Of a stretch of DNA of 21,643 nt, positions 14,506-21,643 are shown piece by piece (within the stretch, counting starts at the first letter, position 1; every line of letters begins with the position of its first letter). The position numbers and the translations under genes are program-made. This DNA comes from JAUVXJ01 sp034430275 (lineage in GTDB: Bacteria > Chloroflexota > Anaerolineae > UBA7937 > B3-Chlor): assembly GCA_034430275.1 (NCBI GenBank), contig DAOUEW010000254.1, positions 1 through 21,643 on the forward strand. Reading direction: 5' to 3'. The notes beneath the pieces are model-generated. The model saw only the letters and a program-made list of their open reading frames with translations. It was not told the origin of the DNA and did no database searches.

Positions 14506-15792
14506 CTAGCTTTGGATGTGGTGCAGGGCTTCCAGGCCCGGGTACCTAGCGGTGTCCTCCAGGTACTCTTCGATCCTCAGCAGTTGGTTGTACTTGGCCA
14601 CCCGTTCGCTGCGGCAGGGAGCGCCAGCCTTGATCTGGCCAGCGTTCAGGGCTACCGCCAGGTCTGCGATCGTCGTGTCCTCGCTTTCGCCGCTGTGGTG
14701 GGAGATGACCGTGGTCCATCCGGCTCTCTGGGCCATGTCCACTGCGGCTATCGTCTCGCTCAGCGTGCCGATCTGATTCAGCTTGATCAGGATGGAATTC
14801 GCTGCCTTCTCCTCGATGCCCCTGGCCAGGCGCTCGACGTTGGTCACGAATAGATCGTCACCTACCAGTTGTACCCGATCCCCTAGCCTCTCCATCAACA
14901 GTTTCCAGCCCCCCCAATCGTCCTCGGCCAGACCATCCTCAATGGAGATGATAGGGTACCGGTCCACCCAGTTGGCATAGAAGTCAACCATCTCCGCTCC
15001 CGTCAGCTTTCTCCCCTCCTTGCGTAGATGGTACTGTCCATCCTCGAAGAACTCCGAGGCCGCGGGATCCAGGGCAAGGTAGAGGTCCTTTCCAGGCTCG
15101 TAGCCCGCCTCTTCGATGGCCTCAAGAATGACCTCTACCGCTTCCTCGTTCGACCCTAAGGACGGAGCGAAGCCCCCTTCGTCTCCCAGGCCGGTGTTGT
15201 AGCCTTTGTCCCTGAGCACCCTCTTCAGGCTGTGATAGGTCTCCGTCCCCCAGCGCAGCGCCTCCTGGAAGCTATCAGCGCCGAGCGGCATGACCATGAA
15301 CTCCTGTAGATCGGTGGAGTCCTGCGCGTGCTTGCCCCCGTTGAGGATGTTCATCATCGGTACGGGGAGGGTCCTGGCCGCCACGCCGCCAAGATACCGG
15401 TAAAGCGGCAAGTCCAACTCAGAGGCCGCTGCTCTGGCCACGGCCAGCGACACCCCCAGCATGGCGTTGGCGCCCAATCTCGACTTGTTGGGCGTGCCGT
15501 CCAGTTCGACCATGTACTCGTCGATCCCCTGCTGGTCGAAGACGTTCCAGCCCACGAGCTGGGGCCCGATCTCTTCGTTCACGTTCCCCACCGCAGTGAG
15601 GACGCCCTTGCCCCCATAGCGCTCCGCATCGCCATCTCTCAACTCCAGGGCCTCGTGGACACCGGTGGAGGCACCCGAGGGCACGATGGCCCGTCCCACG
15701 GCTCCGTCTGTGAGGTAGACCTCGACCTCCACAGTGGGATTGCCCCGCGAATCCAGGACCTCCCTGGCTAGGATGTCTTCTACGATACTCAT
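14506..15792 (-). CDS. eno: enolase
   Basis: Glycolytic enzyme converting 2-phosphoglycerate to phosphoenolpyruvate, Mg-dependent and cytoplasmic. 428 aa, full length. It opens EDILAREVLDSRGNPTVEVEV, and contains GASTGVHEALELRD, GDEGGFAPSLGSN, the metal-site SIEDGLAEDDW and VGDDLFVTN. The signature LIKLNQIGTLSET and SHHSGESEDTTIADLAV carry the catalytic Lys and His. ATG 15792 has GGGAGGAGG seven bases upstream. It follows the DRTGG-domain gene by 31 bases and likely shares its transcript. Confidence 0.97.
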   Translation of the reverse strand: MSIVEDILAREVLDSRGNPTVEVEVYLTDGAVGRAIVPSGASTGVHEALELRDGDAERYGGKGVLTAVGNVNEEIGPQLVGWNVFDQQGIDEYMVELDGTPNKSRLGANAMLGVSLAVARAAASELDLPLYRYLGGVAARTLPVPMMNILNGGKHAQDSTDLQEFMVMPLGADSFQEALRWGTETYHSLKRVLRDKGYNTGLGDEGGFAPSLGSNEEAVEVILEAIEEAGYEPGKDLYLALDPAASEFFEDGQYHLRKEGRKLTGAEMVDFYANWVDRYPIISIEDGLAEDDWGGWKLLMERLGDRVQLVGDDLFVTNVERLARGIEEKAANSILIKLNQIGTLSETIAAVDMAQRAGWTTVISHHSGESEDTTIADLAVALNAGQIKAGAPCRSERVAKYNQLLRIEEYLEDTARYPGLEALHHIQS

Positions 15793-15823
15793 GGTCGGCC
15801 TCCTCCCTTCGGGCAGACTCTTT

Positions 15824-16891
15824 CTAGGTCAATCCCAGGGTGATGTATAGACTGGTGAAGTCGAAGTGCTCCGCCAGAAGCTCCTCGAAGCGCTGGGTCT
15901 TCTTCTCCTGATGGAAACGGCTCTTGCCGAAGAAGCCTTCCACTATCTCGATGGTGGTCAAGGTGTCGTACTTGCTGACCACGATGGGCACGCCCATCTC
16001 CTGCGCCACGCCCTTGATCATGTCTTGCGGATGGAGGTTGCCGGTCAGGATCAGGCACTTGGTGGAAGTCTGTAGGGCGGCGAGCTGGATGTCGGTCCTG
16101 TCCCCCCCCGTGATCACGGCCTTGTTGGGCTTCTGGCGGAAGTAGCTCAGGGCGACGTCTGCGGTCATGGCACCGACCATGAGGTTCTCCACCAGTTCGC
16201 TGCCCTTGTCGCCCCGGGTCACCATTTCCGCCCCCAGGGCTTCGGCCAGCTCCTGGACACTCACGGACATCAGGAACCGCTCCTCTGGCAGAATGCCATA
16301 GACCAGTATGGCTTCCTTCTGCAGGTAGGGCTTTCCTACCTCCTCGGCTGATTCCTGCAACCTCTGGGGGACGCCGTTCATCAGCGCGCCCAGCATCGAC
16401 TTGCCGAGAACGCGCCGGTAGAACAACACGGGGTCCAGCGAGAGCAGCCCGGCATAGCGGACCACAGTCAGCGACTTGGCGTCGAGAAGCTTGTAGACCT
16501 CGTTGGCCGGGAGCTTGATCAGCCCGCCAGAGCTGAGGCGATCCACACCCTCGATGATCATCACGTCCTTGCCCTTGGCGATACGGCTGTAGACATCGGT
16601 GAGCATCTTGGGGTAGTCCAGCCATTTCTGCTTGCGCATGATCGATTCCACCGCTTGTTCATCCAGCGGGATGGGCACCAGGTCGGACATGGGCTCACTC
16701 AGTTGCAGCTCTTTCTTGATGAAGTGCGCATCCTCGTCAACCACAGTGCCCTCGAGGCGGCGCGCTGACAAACTAATCGGCTTCATGTAGCCCACCGAGA
16801 ACCCATCTCTCTGCATACGCTTTCCCAGACCCACGCAGAGGGCGGTCTTCCCTGAAGCTCTGTACGTTGAAGCGACGTAAAGTGTTACCAT
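15824..16891 (-). CDS. BioD-like P-loop + DRTGG domain protein (Pta regulatory-half homologue)
   Basis: Cytoplasmic protein of 355 aa with two parts: a dethiobiotin-synthetase-like P-loop domain (1-~205; ASTYRASGKTAL at 7-18, MIIEGVDR at ~111-118) and a DRTGG domain (~215-325; GGDRTDIQ at 263-270). This is the architecture of the N-terminal, non-catalytic half of long phosphotransacetylases, but the phosphate acetyltransferase domain is absent. I use ATG 16891 because GGAGAGG lies eight bases upstream and the fold starts at once; the upstream GTG 16918 would make that site coding. It lies between ADP-forming acetyl-CoA synthetase and enolase, so a sensing or regulatory role in acetyl-CoA/acetate metabolism is plausible but unproven. 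Confidence 0.85.
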   Translation of the reverse strand: MVTLYVASTYRASGKTALCVGLGKRMQRDGFSVGYMKPISLSARRLEGTVVDEDAHFIKKELQLSEPMSDLVPIPLDEQAVESIMRKQKWLDYPKMLTDVYSRIAKGKDVMIIEGVDRLSSGGLIKLPANEVYKLLDAKSLTVVRYAGLLSLDPVLFYRRVLGKSMLGALMNGVPQRLQESAEEVGKPYLQKEAILVYGILPEERFLMSVSVQELAEALGAEMVTRGDKGSELVENLMVGAMTADVALSYFRQKPNKAVITGGDRTDIQLAALQTSTKCLILTGNLHPQDMIKGVAQEMGVPIVVSKYDTLTTIEIVEGFFGKSRFHQEKKTQRFEELLAEHFDFTSLYITLGLT

Positions 16892-16948
16892 TTGTGTTAC
16901 CTCTCCTCGCTCTTGCACACCAGGACCGGGTACACTCTGCTATATCTC

Positions 16949-16960
16949 GTGCGGACGCAC
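16949..16960. promoter_or_regulatory. short inverted repeat upstream of the DRTGG gene
   Basis: GTGCG-GA-CGCAC is a 12-base inverted repeat. A minus-strand TATAGC (16939-16944) lies just downstream and might be a -10 box, but no -35 is convincing. The rest of the 94-base gap shows only the ribosome binding site. Confidence 0.25.
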
Positions 16961-16985
16961 CGCTTGACGAGCGCCTGTGGAGACC

Positions 16986-19076
16986 TCACGACAGCACCAG
17001 GCGCATGTCAAGGGCCACGGCGCCCTTTCCCTCTTCCTGAACCATCAGCGGGTTGATGTCCAACTCCACGATCTCGGGGAAGTCCACCGCCAACTGTGAG
17101 ACCCGCAGCATACAATCCACGATGGCTTCCACATCGGCGGGCTGCTCCCCTCGAAGACCGCGTAGCAAGGCAGAGGACCTCAACTCGTTGATCATCTCCT
17201 CCGCCTCCCACCGCGCGACCGGAGCGATGCGGAAGCTGACGTCTTTCAAGACCTCAACGTATATGCCGCCCAGTCCCAGGACCAGCAGCGGTCCGAACTG
17301 AGGATCGCGGTTGATGCCAATGAGGACCTCGCGCCCCTGAGGCACCATCTCCTGGACTTGGGCGCCCCACACGTCGGCTTGGGGCATATACCGCTGGGCT
17401 CGATACATCAGCAAGTCGAAGGCGTCCCTGACATCGGTCGCTTCCATGATGTTGAGCTTGACCCCGCCGATGTCCGTCTTGTGAAGGATGTCGGGCGAGG
17501 CAATCTTCATGACCACCGGATAGCCAATCCGTTCCGCTATGGTCACCGCCTCTTCTGGATTGCGAGCCAGCTCGGACTGGGGAATGGCAATCCCGTAGGC
17601 CTCCATGATCCTTCTGGCCTCAGCGTCGCCCACCTTGAGACGTCCTTCGGCGCGGGCGGAGGAGAAGGCCGCCTCTACCTCGTCGCGGCGAACGTCGAAT
17701 CTCTCGATCGTCCTGGGAGGCCGCCCGAGCCACCGCCAGCGTTCTACCATGGCCCTCATGGCATCCACCGCCGGCTCTGGATAGCTGTAGTTGGGGATCT
17801 TCGCATCGCGCAGGATCTGCACCCCTATCTGGGCCAGATTCTTGCCCATGAAGCAGGCCAGCACGGGCTTGTCATGCTGGTGCACCACGTCGGCGAAGAT
17901 GTGGGCCGTCTCGTCCACCTTGGTCACTGCCTGAGGGATGAGGATGGCGATGACACCATGAACGTTCTCATCTCGCAACACGGCCTCCAAGGCAAAGCGG
18001 TATCGCTCAGCGTCCGCGTCGCCGCGCACGTCCACAGGATTGAGGGCGTTGGATCCCGGAGGCAGCTCACCCTGTAGGAGCTCGATCGTCTCTCTCTGGA
18101 AAGAGGCCAGTCGCAGCTTCGCTCGGTCCAGGGCATCAGTGGCCATGATCGCCGCGCCGCCGGCATTGCTGACCACGGCGATGCTATCGCCCTTGATGGG
18201 CGGGGCCTGGGCAAAGGCGAGGGCGTACTGAAAAAGCTCCTCCACCGAGTCCGCCCTGGTTATGCCCACCTGCTTGAAGGCGGCTTCGTAGGCTCTCTCC
18301 GAGCCTGCCAGCGTGCCTGTGTGGGAGGAAACGGCTCGGGCACCGGCATCGCTGGTACCCGCCTTGATAGCCACGATCGGGGTTTCTCTACCTACGTGAT
18401 CGGCGATCTTCATGAATTCGGGCCCGTCGGTTATGCCCTCCAAGTAGGCCACGATGACTTTGGTATAGGGATCATCGTCCCACAGGTTGAGGAGGTCAGT
18501 CTCGTCGATGTCCGCCTTGTTCCCCAGACTGACGAAGCGAGAGAAACCGATCCCCTCGCCTAGGGCCCAGTCGTGAATGGCCATCAACAGCGCCCCCGAC
18601 TGGGACATCATGGCGATCTCGCCCCGGTTGGGCATCCCTCGGGCGAAGGATGTGTTCAAGGGGCAGATGGTGTCTATGACACCGAGGCAGTTGGGGCCGA
18701 GCATACGCATGTTGTACCGTTGGACGATGTCGACGAGTTCCCTTTCCTTCTTGAGGCCCTCGCCGCCCACCTCCCGGAAGCCCGCGGTGATCACCACGAC
18801 TCCGTTGACGCCCTTCTGTCCGCACTCCTCCAACACACCGGCCACGAAACGGTCGGGCACTATGATCACCGCCAGATCAACGTCGCCAGGTACGTCCTTC
18901 ACGCTGGGGTAGGCCTGGACACCGAGAATCTCGCCACCTTTGGGGTTGATAGCGTAGACCTTTCCTTCATAGCCACATTCAATGGTGTTCTTCAGCACGG
19001 CGTGACCCAGTTTGGTCTCGTCGCTCGAAGCGCCTATGACAGCCACTGACGTGGGGCAGTAAAAGGGTTCGAGCAC
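16986..19076 (-). CDS. acetate--CoA ligase (ADP-forming), fused alpha-beta
   Basis: Cytoplasmic enzyme converting acyl-CoA + ADP + Pi to acid + CoA + ATP: substrate-level phosphorylation in acetate-forming anaerobes, or acyl-CoA formation in reverse. 696 aa in one chain: CoA-binding Rossmann domain (1-~125, SVAVIGASSDETKLG), succinyl-CoA-ligase-like domains (~150-450) with phospho-His252 in SSHTGTLAGS, and an ATP-grasp_5 domain (~470-696) with the second His532 in ILHKTDIGGVKLN and PLLVLGLGGIYVEVLKD. Start GTG 19076 has GGAGG ten bases upstream. The substrate could be acetate or another acid, and the same architecture occurs in Pat-type protein acetyltransferases; no GNAT domain is present here. 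Next gene is a Pta-like regulatory protein, 94 bases on. Confidence 0.92.
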   Translation of the reverse strand: MLEPFYCPTSVAVIGASSDETKLGHAVLKNTIECGYEGKVYAINPKGGEILGVQAYPSVKDVPGDVDLAVIIVPDRFVAGVLEECGQKGVNGVVVITAGFREVGGEGLKKERELVDIVQRYNMRMLGPNCLGVIDTICPLNTSFARGMPNRGEIAMMSQSGALLMAIHDWALGEGIGFSRFVSLGNKADIDETDLLNLWDDDPYTKVIVAYLEGITDGPEFMKIADHVGRETPIVAIKAGTSDAGARAVSSHTGTLAGSERAYEAAFKQVGITRADSVEELFQYALAFAQAPPIKGDSIAVVSNAGGAAIMATDALDRAKLRLASFQRETIELLQGELPPGSNALNPVDVRGDADAERYRFALEAVLRDENVHGVIAILIPQAVTKVDETAHIFADVVHQHDKPVLACFMGKNLAQIGVQILRDAKIPNYSYPEPAVDAMRAMVERWRWLGRPPRTIERFDVRRDEVEAAFSSARAEGRLKVGDAEARRIMEAYGIAIPQSELARNPEEAVTIAERIGYPVVMKIASPDILHKTDIGGVKLNIMEATDVRDAFDLLMYRAQRYMPQADVWGAQVQEMVPQGREVLIGINRDPQFGPLLVLGLGGIYVEVLKDVSFRIAPVARWEAEEMINELRSSALLRGLRGEQPADVEAIVDCMLRVSQLAVDFPEIVELDINPLMVQEEGKGAVALDMRLVLS

Positions 19077-19149
19077 CTTTGGGCATCCTCCTCGGGCTGC
19101 CGCCCAGGCTGGCGTCTAACGCGGTTAGCACACCATCAAGGCCCTGCCA

Positions 19150-20418
19150 CTAGGGCGCTTCAGCCTTGCGCAACAGCATTATCATCTCAGAGCCCAGCAC
19201 GTATTCCACATCGGAGAGGACAAAGCCTAGCTCCTCCATGAAGCATGCAAGCCCCTGCCTAGTATACCGAGTAATGTGTTCATCTGCATATCCGCCGGGG
19301 ATGAGGCGGTGGTACAGGCCTTCTATGACACGCCACGATAGCCGGCCATAGTCGGGCGTGCCCAGGATCAGGATACCCCCATCCTTCAGGACGCGTCTCA
19401 TCTCCAGGAAGGGCTTCTGCCCGGCAGAGATGTGCTCTATCACCTCAGAGCAGATCACGCAGTCGAAGGACGCATCGCGGAAAGGCAGATCGAAGGCCGA
19501 CGCGTTGACCAGGGGCTGGCCGTACTTCCTGGCCCATCTGAGTTTCCTGACCAGTATATCCACCCCCACGACCCGATCCAGGCCGGCGAGTATCCTGCTA
19601 GAACCGCATCCCACGTCGAGGCAAGATCCTGCGCCCGAGGCAAACTTCGTCACGATCTGGTGCCTTCTGCGTTGCCAGTACCTCTGGGGGGGAATCCTGC
19701 TGTCGAAAGCGCGATCATCGTAGTCAGCGCAGAGGATGGAGTTCCTCAACTCCCACATGCTCCGAAAGGTTCGTAGATAGGCGAAGCCGAACCGGAGAAG
19801 GTCGATATGGGAGTCGCCCTCCTGTCTGGGCAGGTACTGGAAGGGAATCTCCTTGATCTTCCAACCCCGAGCGTAGCAGCGGATCAGTATCTCCTCCAAC
19901 ACGTCGAAGTCCGAGCTCTCCAGGCCCATGTCTTTGACGACGGAGGCACGGTACAGCCGGAAACCACTGGAGATGTCATGGAGCGGCAAAGACAAGCCCT
20001 TGGTGAAGAACCTGTTCAGGATCAAGCTCAGCACCTTGCGGATGAAGGGCATCCGCGCGGAGCCACCGGAGACGTAACGCGAGGCGACGATCACCTCCGC
20101 GTCTTGCCTCGCTCGCCACATCCCTTCCACGAAACCGGGATCGTGGGAGAGATCCGCATCGAGAGTGAGGACGTACTCTCCCTGGGCGGCCTCGAAGCCA
20201 GCCTTCAGCGCCCGTCCGTAGCCCGGCTCTTCCTGACTAACGACCCTGGCCCCAGCCTCCTGGACCACGGCCACCGTGTCATCGGTCGATCCGCCGTCCA
20301 CTACGATGATCTCATGTCCCTGGCTTGGAAGGGTGGAGACGACGTGATGGAGTCGAGGCAACAGACGCCTGAGATTGGCGCCCTCGTTGAGGGCGGGGAT
20401 GACAATACTCATCTGCAT
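19150..20418 (-). CDS. fused GT2 glycosyltransferase (DPM1-like) and SAM methyltransferase
   Basis: Two-domain protein of about 422 aa. Domain 1 (1-~225) is a family 2 glycosyltransferase of the polyprenyl-phosphate mannose synthase type: SIVIPALNEGANLRRL, VVDGGSTDDT, DxD in LTLDADLSHDP, SSGFRLYR and PRQEGDSHIDL; no C-terminal membrane helices. Domain 2 (~255-422) is a class I methyltransferase: LDVGCGSSRIL (motif I), FDCVICSEVIEHI and LKDGGILILGTPDY. The frame opens at 20466, but that ATG overlaps the predicted -10, so I choose ATG 20418 (GAGAG upstream; ATG 20412 also possible). It may transfer sugar to a lipid carrier and methylate the same or a later product; substrates are unknown. Confidence 0.88.
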   Translation of the reverse strand: MQMSIVIPALNEGANLRRLLPRLHHVVSTLPSQGHEIIVVDGGSTDDTVAVVQEAGARVVSQEEPGYGRALKAGFEAAQGEYVLTLDADLSHDPGFVEGMWRARQDAEVIVASRYVSGGSARMPFIRKVLSLILNRFFTKGLSLPLHDISSGFRLYRASVVKDMGLESSDFDVLEEILIRCYARGWKIKEIPFQYLPRQEGDSHIDLLRFGFAYLRTFRSMWELRNSILCADYDDRAFDSRIPPQRYWQRRRHQIVTKFASGAGSCLDVGCGSSRILAGLDRVVGVDILVRKLRWARKYGQPLVNASAFDLPFRDASFDCVICSEVIEHISAGQKPFLEMRRVLKDGGILILGTPDYGRLSWRVIEGLYHRLIPGGYADEHITRYTRQGLACFMEELGFVLSDVEYVLGSEMIMLLRKAEAP

Positions 20419-20466
20419 TGTTGGACTCTCACACCGACACACTCGCACGCGAGTTGAGTCGGGCAT

Positions 20467-20495
20467 AGTATAGGGTATTCAGGACCCATAGTCAA
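20467..20495 (-). promoter_or_regulatory. sigma70 promoter of the GT2-methyltransferase gene
   Basis: Minus strand TTGACT (20490-20495) and TATACT (20467-20472), each one base from consensus, with a 17-base spacer. Transcription would begin near 20460, leaving ~42 nt before ATG 20418 and excluding the longer start at 20466. It may also serve the ACD, DRTGG and enolase genes downstream. Confidence 0.65.
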
Positions 20496-20649
20496 CGTTT
20501 CGGCGGCCTCATTGGCAACATGGATTGCCATATGGCCCCAGGAGGTGAGGCGCGCCTGAGGCCCCGATAGATAAGACCAGGGGGACCCAGAAGGGAGCGC
20601 ATTATTCTCGTCCGGGCTGGCAACAACTGCTGCTTGACCCTTGCCGTGT
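20496..20649. other. intergenic region between divergent GT2-methyltransferase and Mo-enzyme genes
   Basis: No supported gene. It contains a possible hairpin TGGCAA-CATGGA-TTGCCA (20513-20530) and a 10-base palindrome AGGCGCGCCT (20548-20557). A short minus-strand open frame here has no recognisable content. Confidence 0.4.
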
Positions 20650-20665
20650 TGTAAGGGGCCTTACA
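20650..20665. promoter_or_regulatory. CRP/FNR-like palindromic operator
   Basis: TGTAAGG-GG-CCTTACA is a perfect 7-base inverted repeat with a 2-base centre. It fits the TGTNA-N6-TNACA shape of CRP/FNR-superfamily sites and the GTA-N8-TAC pattern of NtcA. Its centre (20657.5) is about 42 bases before the predicted start at ~20700, the usual position of a class II activator, and it stands where a -35 box is missing. Confidence 0.55.
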
Positions 20666-20677
20666 TACAGGACTATG

Positions 20678-20693
20678 GCCCATGGGCTATAAT
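20678..20693 (+). promoter_or_regulatory. -10 element of the Mo-enzyme gene with adjoining palindrome
   Basis: A perfect TATAAT (20688-20693) lacks a recognisable -35 at the right distance, typical of an activator-dependent promoter. The 10-base palindrome GCCCATGGGC (20678-20687) directly precedes it. Confidence 0.55.
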
Positions 20694-20739
20694 GTAGGGA
20701 GAATAGAAAAAGCGTTGCCTCTCCCGGAGGTGAGCCCAG

Positions 20740-21519
20740 ATGAGCAGAAAGACGAGGCGGCAGTTCTTACGTGTGGCGGCGGTGACCGGCCTTGGAGCAT
20801 TGGCGACCCAGGCCCTCTCCTCTTGCGGCACCGCGCCCTCAGGTGTTGAGCGGCTTACCCCCACCGTGCCAGGCAGCGCGTCCACAGGAGAGACCCTGCG
20901 CAACGAGAACATCCCCGGTTTCTACGTTCGCTACTTCAACCCATTCCCCGCGCCCGACCCCGACGAGTGGCAGTTATCCGTGGAGGGACTGGTGACGAGG
21001 CCGCAGACTCTCTCCCTCGACGAAGTGCAAGCCTTGCCCTCCGTGGCGGACGTCCGGCGTATGAAATGCGTGGAGTGCTGGTCGGCAAGAGCGAAATGGG
21101 AGGGTTTCGACCTCGATACACTGGTGGAGTTGGCTGATCCGGAGCCGGAAGCTCGCTGGCTGCACTTCTACTGCGCCGATGGCTACTACGAGTCCCTGTC
21201 GCTGGATGAGCTTCAGGAGGAGGGAGTCCTGTTCGCCTACGCCATGAACGACGAGCTTCTGCCAGCCAAGTACGGCTCTCCCCTGCGTCTGGTGATCCCC
21301 TCCAAGTACGGGTACAAGTGGCCCAAAGCGATCACGCGTCTGGAGTTCGCCACAGAAGAGAAGGCGGGCTATTGGCCCACGGTAGGCCCCTACACCACGA
21401 GCGGGCTCATCCGCGCCGGCACCGACCATCCGCTGGATCTGCCGGATGATACCCGGGCCATCGAAGGCGGTGAGGTGCTCTACCCCGAGGACCTGGAGGT
21501 ACGCCAGACCCAGTCTTGA
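20740..21519 (+). CDS. Tat-exported molybdopterin-dependent oxidoreductase (sulfite oxidase/YedY-like), lipoprotein
   Basis: Exported Mo-cofactor enzyme of 259 aa in the sulfite oxidase superfamily (oxidoreductase molybdopterin-binding domain). The N-terminus has a Tat motif, TRRQFLR (5-11), a hydrophobic stretch and a lipobox LSSC with Cys29, so it is likely folded and loaded with cofactor in the cytoplasm, then exported and lipid-anchored. The predicted Mo ligand is Cys110 in MKCVECWSARAKW; the family usually reads CVEGWS, so Cys113 is a variant. Other family segments are LHFYCADGYYESLSLDE, AYAMNDELLPAKYGSPLRLVIPSKYGYKWPKAI and GYW near the end. ATG 20740 has GGAGGTGA upstream. Substrate unknown (sulfite, Met-sulfoxide repair or other); no haem partner is visible before the window ends. 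Confidence 0.9.
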   Translation: MSRKTRRQFLRVAAVTGLGALATQALSSCGTAPSGVERLTPTVPGSASTGETLRNENIPGFYVRYFNPFPAPDPDEWQLSVEGLVTRPQTLSLDEVQALPSVADVRRMKCVECWSARAKWEGFDLDTLVELADPEPEARWLHFYCADGYYESLSLDELQEEGVLFAYAMNDELLPAKYGSPLRLVIPSKYGYKWPKAITRLEFATEEKAGYWPTVGPYTTSGLIRAGTDHPLDLPDDTRAIEGGEVLYPEDLEVRQTQS

Positions 21520-21531
21520 GCTTCTATCCTG

Positions 21532-21549
21532 CCCACTCGAGGCGGTGGG
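21532..21549. terminator. short hairpin after the Mo-enzyme gene
   Basis: CCCAC (21532-21536) pairs with GTGGG (21545-21549) around eight bases, 12 bases after the stop. There is no T run; termination is only possible. Confidence 0.25.
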
Positions 21550-21643
21550 ATGGCTAGCGTCTCCAGAAGAAGGGATTGGCGCTTCCGGCCAGAGGTGTGC
21601 CCGTTCTGGTCACGGGAGTCTGACCCCGCTTCCAAGATCGGAA
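21550..21643. other. window end: undecided partial frames
   Basis: Two frames run to the edge. On plus, ATG 21550 opens MASVSRRRDWRFR and stays open, but it lacks a good ribosome binding site. On minus, a frame ends at TAG 21554-21556 after 29 codons with the tail PLAGSANPFFWRR, which looks somewhat protein-like. Neither is long enough to support. The final nine bases resemble sequencing adapter. Confidence 0.25.

Noticed and set aside
15789..16625. 278-codon minus-strand frame overlapping the DRTGG gene
   Set aside because: A frame-shifted shadow of the DRTGG protein, repetitive in Arg/Gly and without domains.
20492..20683. 63-codon minus-strand open frame in the intergenic region
   Set aside because: Overlaps the GT2 promoter and the Mo-enzyme operator, has no ribosome binding site and no recognisable residues.

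Overview
The window reads as about 21.6 kb of chromosome from a high-GC, probably monoderm-like environmental bacterium. The best guess is an uncultured member of the Chloroflexota (Anaerolineae-like). Reasons: Pro/Thr-rich linkers on secreted wall enzymes, a REC-GAF-PAS-histidine kinase hybrid, an EGY-type site-2 protease, a one-chain ADP-forming acyl-CoA synthetase, and frequent TTG starts. This assignment is inference from gene style; there is no rRNA or other marker to prove it. Coding density is high, and I see no phage, insertion sequence, CRISPR array, tRNA or rRNA.

Layout. (1) 1-1493, plus: a 5'-truncated peptidoglycan amidase overlapping a polysaccharide deacetylase, both with P/T-rich linkers. 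(2) 1490-3427, minus: a hybrid response regulator/histidine kinase with its own promoter. (3) 3642-7455, plus: one tight operon behind a near-consensus promoter: carbamate kinase, GT4 glycosyltransferase, two MaoC-like hot-dog proteins and a Wzz-type chain-length protein. (4) 7536-10400, minus: four small membrane proteins of unknown function (DUF2085, DUF4013, DUF4190 with an in-frame TGA, DUF4126). (5) 10464-13177, minus: obg, nadD and a sugar-isomerase-like TIM barrel, behind a promoter abutted by a perfect 17-nt palindrome. (6) 13405-14496, plus: a divergent site-2 protease. (7) 14506-20418, minus: a GT2-methyltransferase fusion, ADP-forming acetyl-CoA synthetase, a BioD-like/DRTGG protein and enolase. 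(8) 20650-21519, plus: a Tat-exported molybdopterin oxidoreductase with a CRP/FNR-like palindrome near -42.

How the genes fit together. Carbamate kinase, ADP-forming acetyl-CoA synthetase and enolase (which makes PEP) are all linked to substrate-level phosphorylation, and the Mo enzyme has an FNR-like site; together these suggest an anaerobic or facultative fermentative life. The amidase, deacetylase, two glycosyltransferases and Wzz protein serve the cell wall and surface polysaccharide. obg-nadD is a housekeeping block.

Most worth a second look: the DUF4190 gene interrupted by a single TGA; the hot-dog pair in which only one partner keeps the Asp/His catalytic pair; the stand-alone Pta-like regulatory protein beside ADP-forming acetyl-CoA synthetase; the palindromes at the obg and Mo-enzyme promoters; and the four-gene membrane DUF cluster. 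The last nine bases match the start of the standard Illumina adapter, so the right end should be treated with care.
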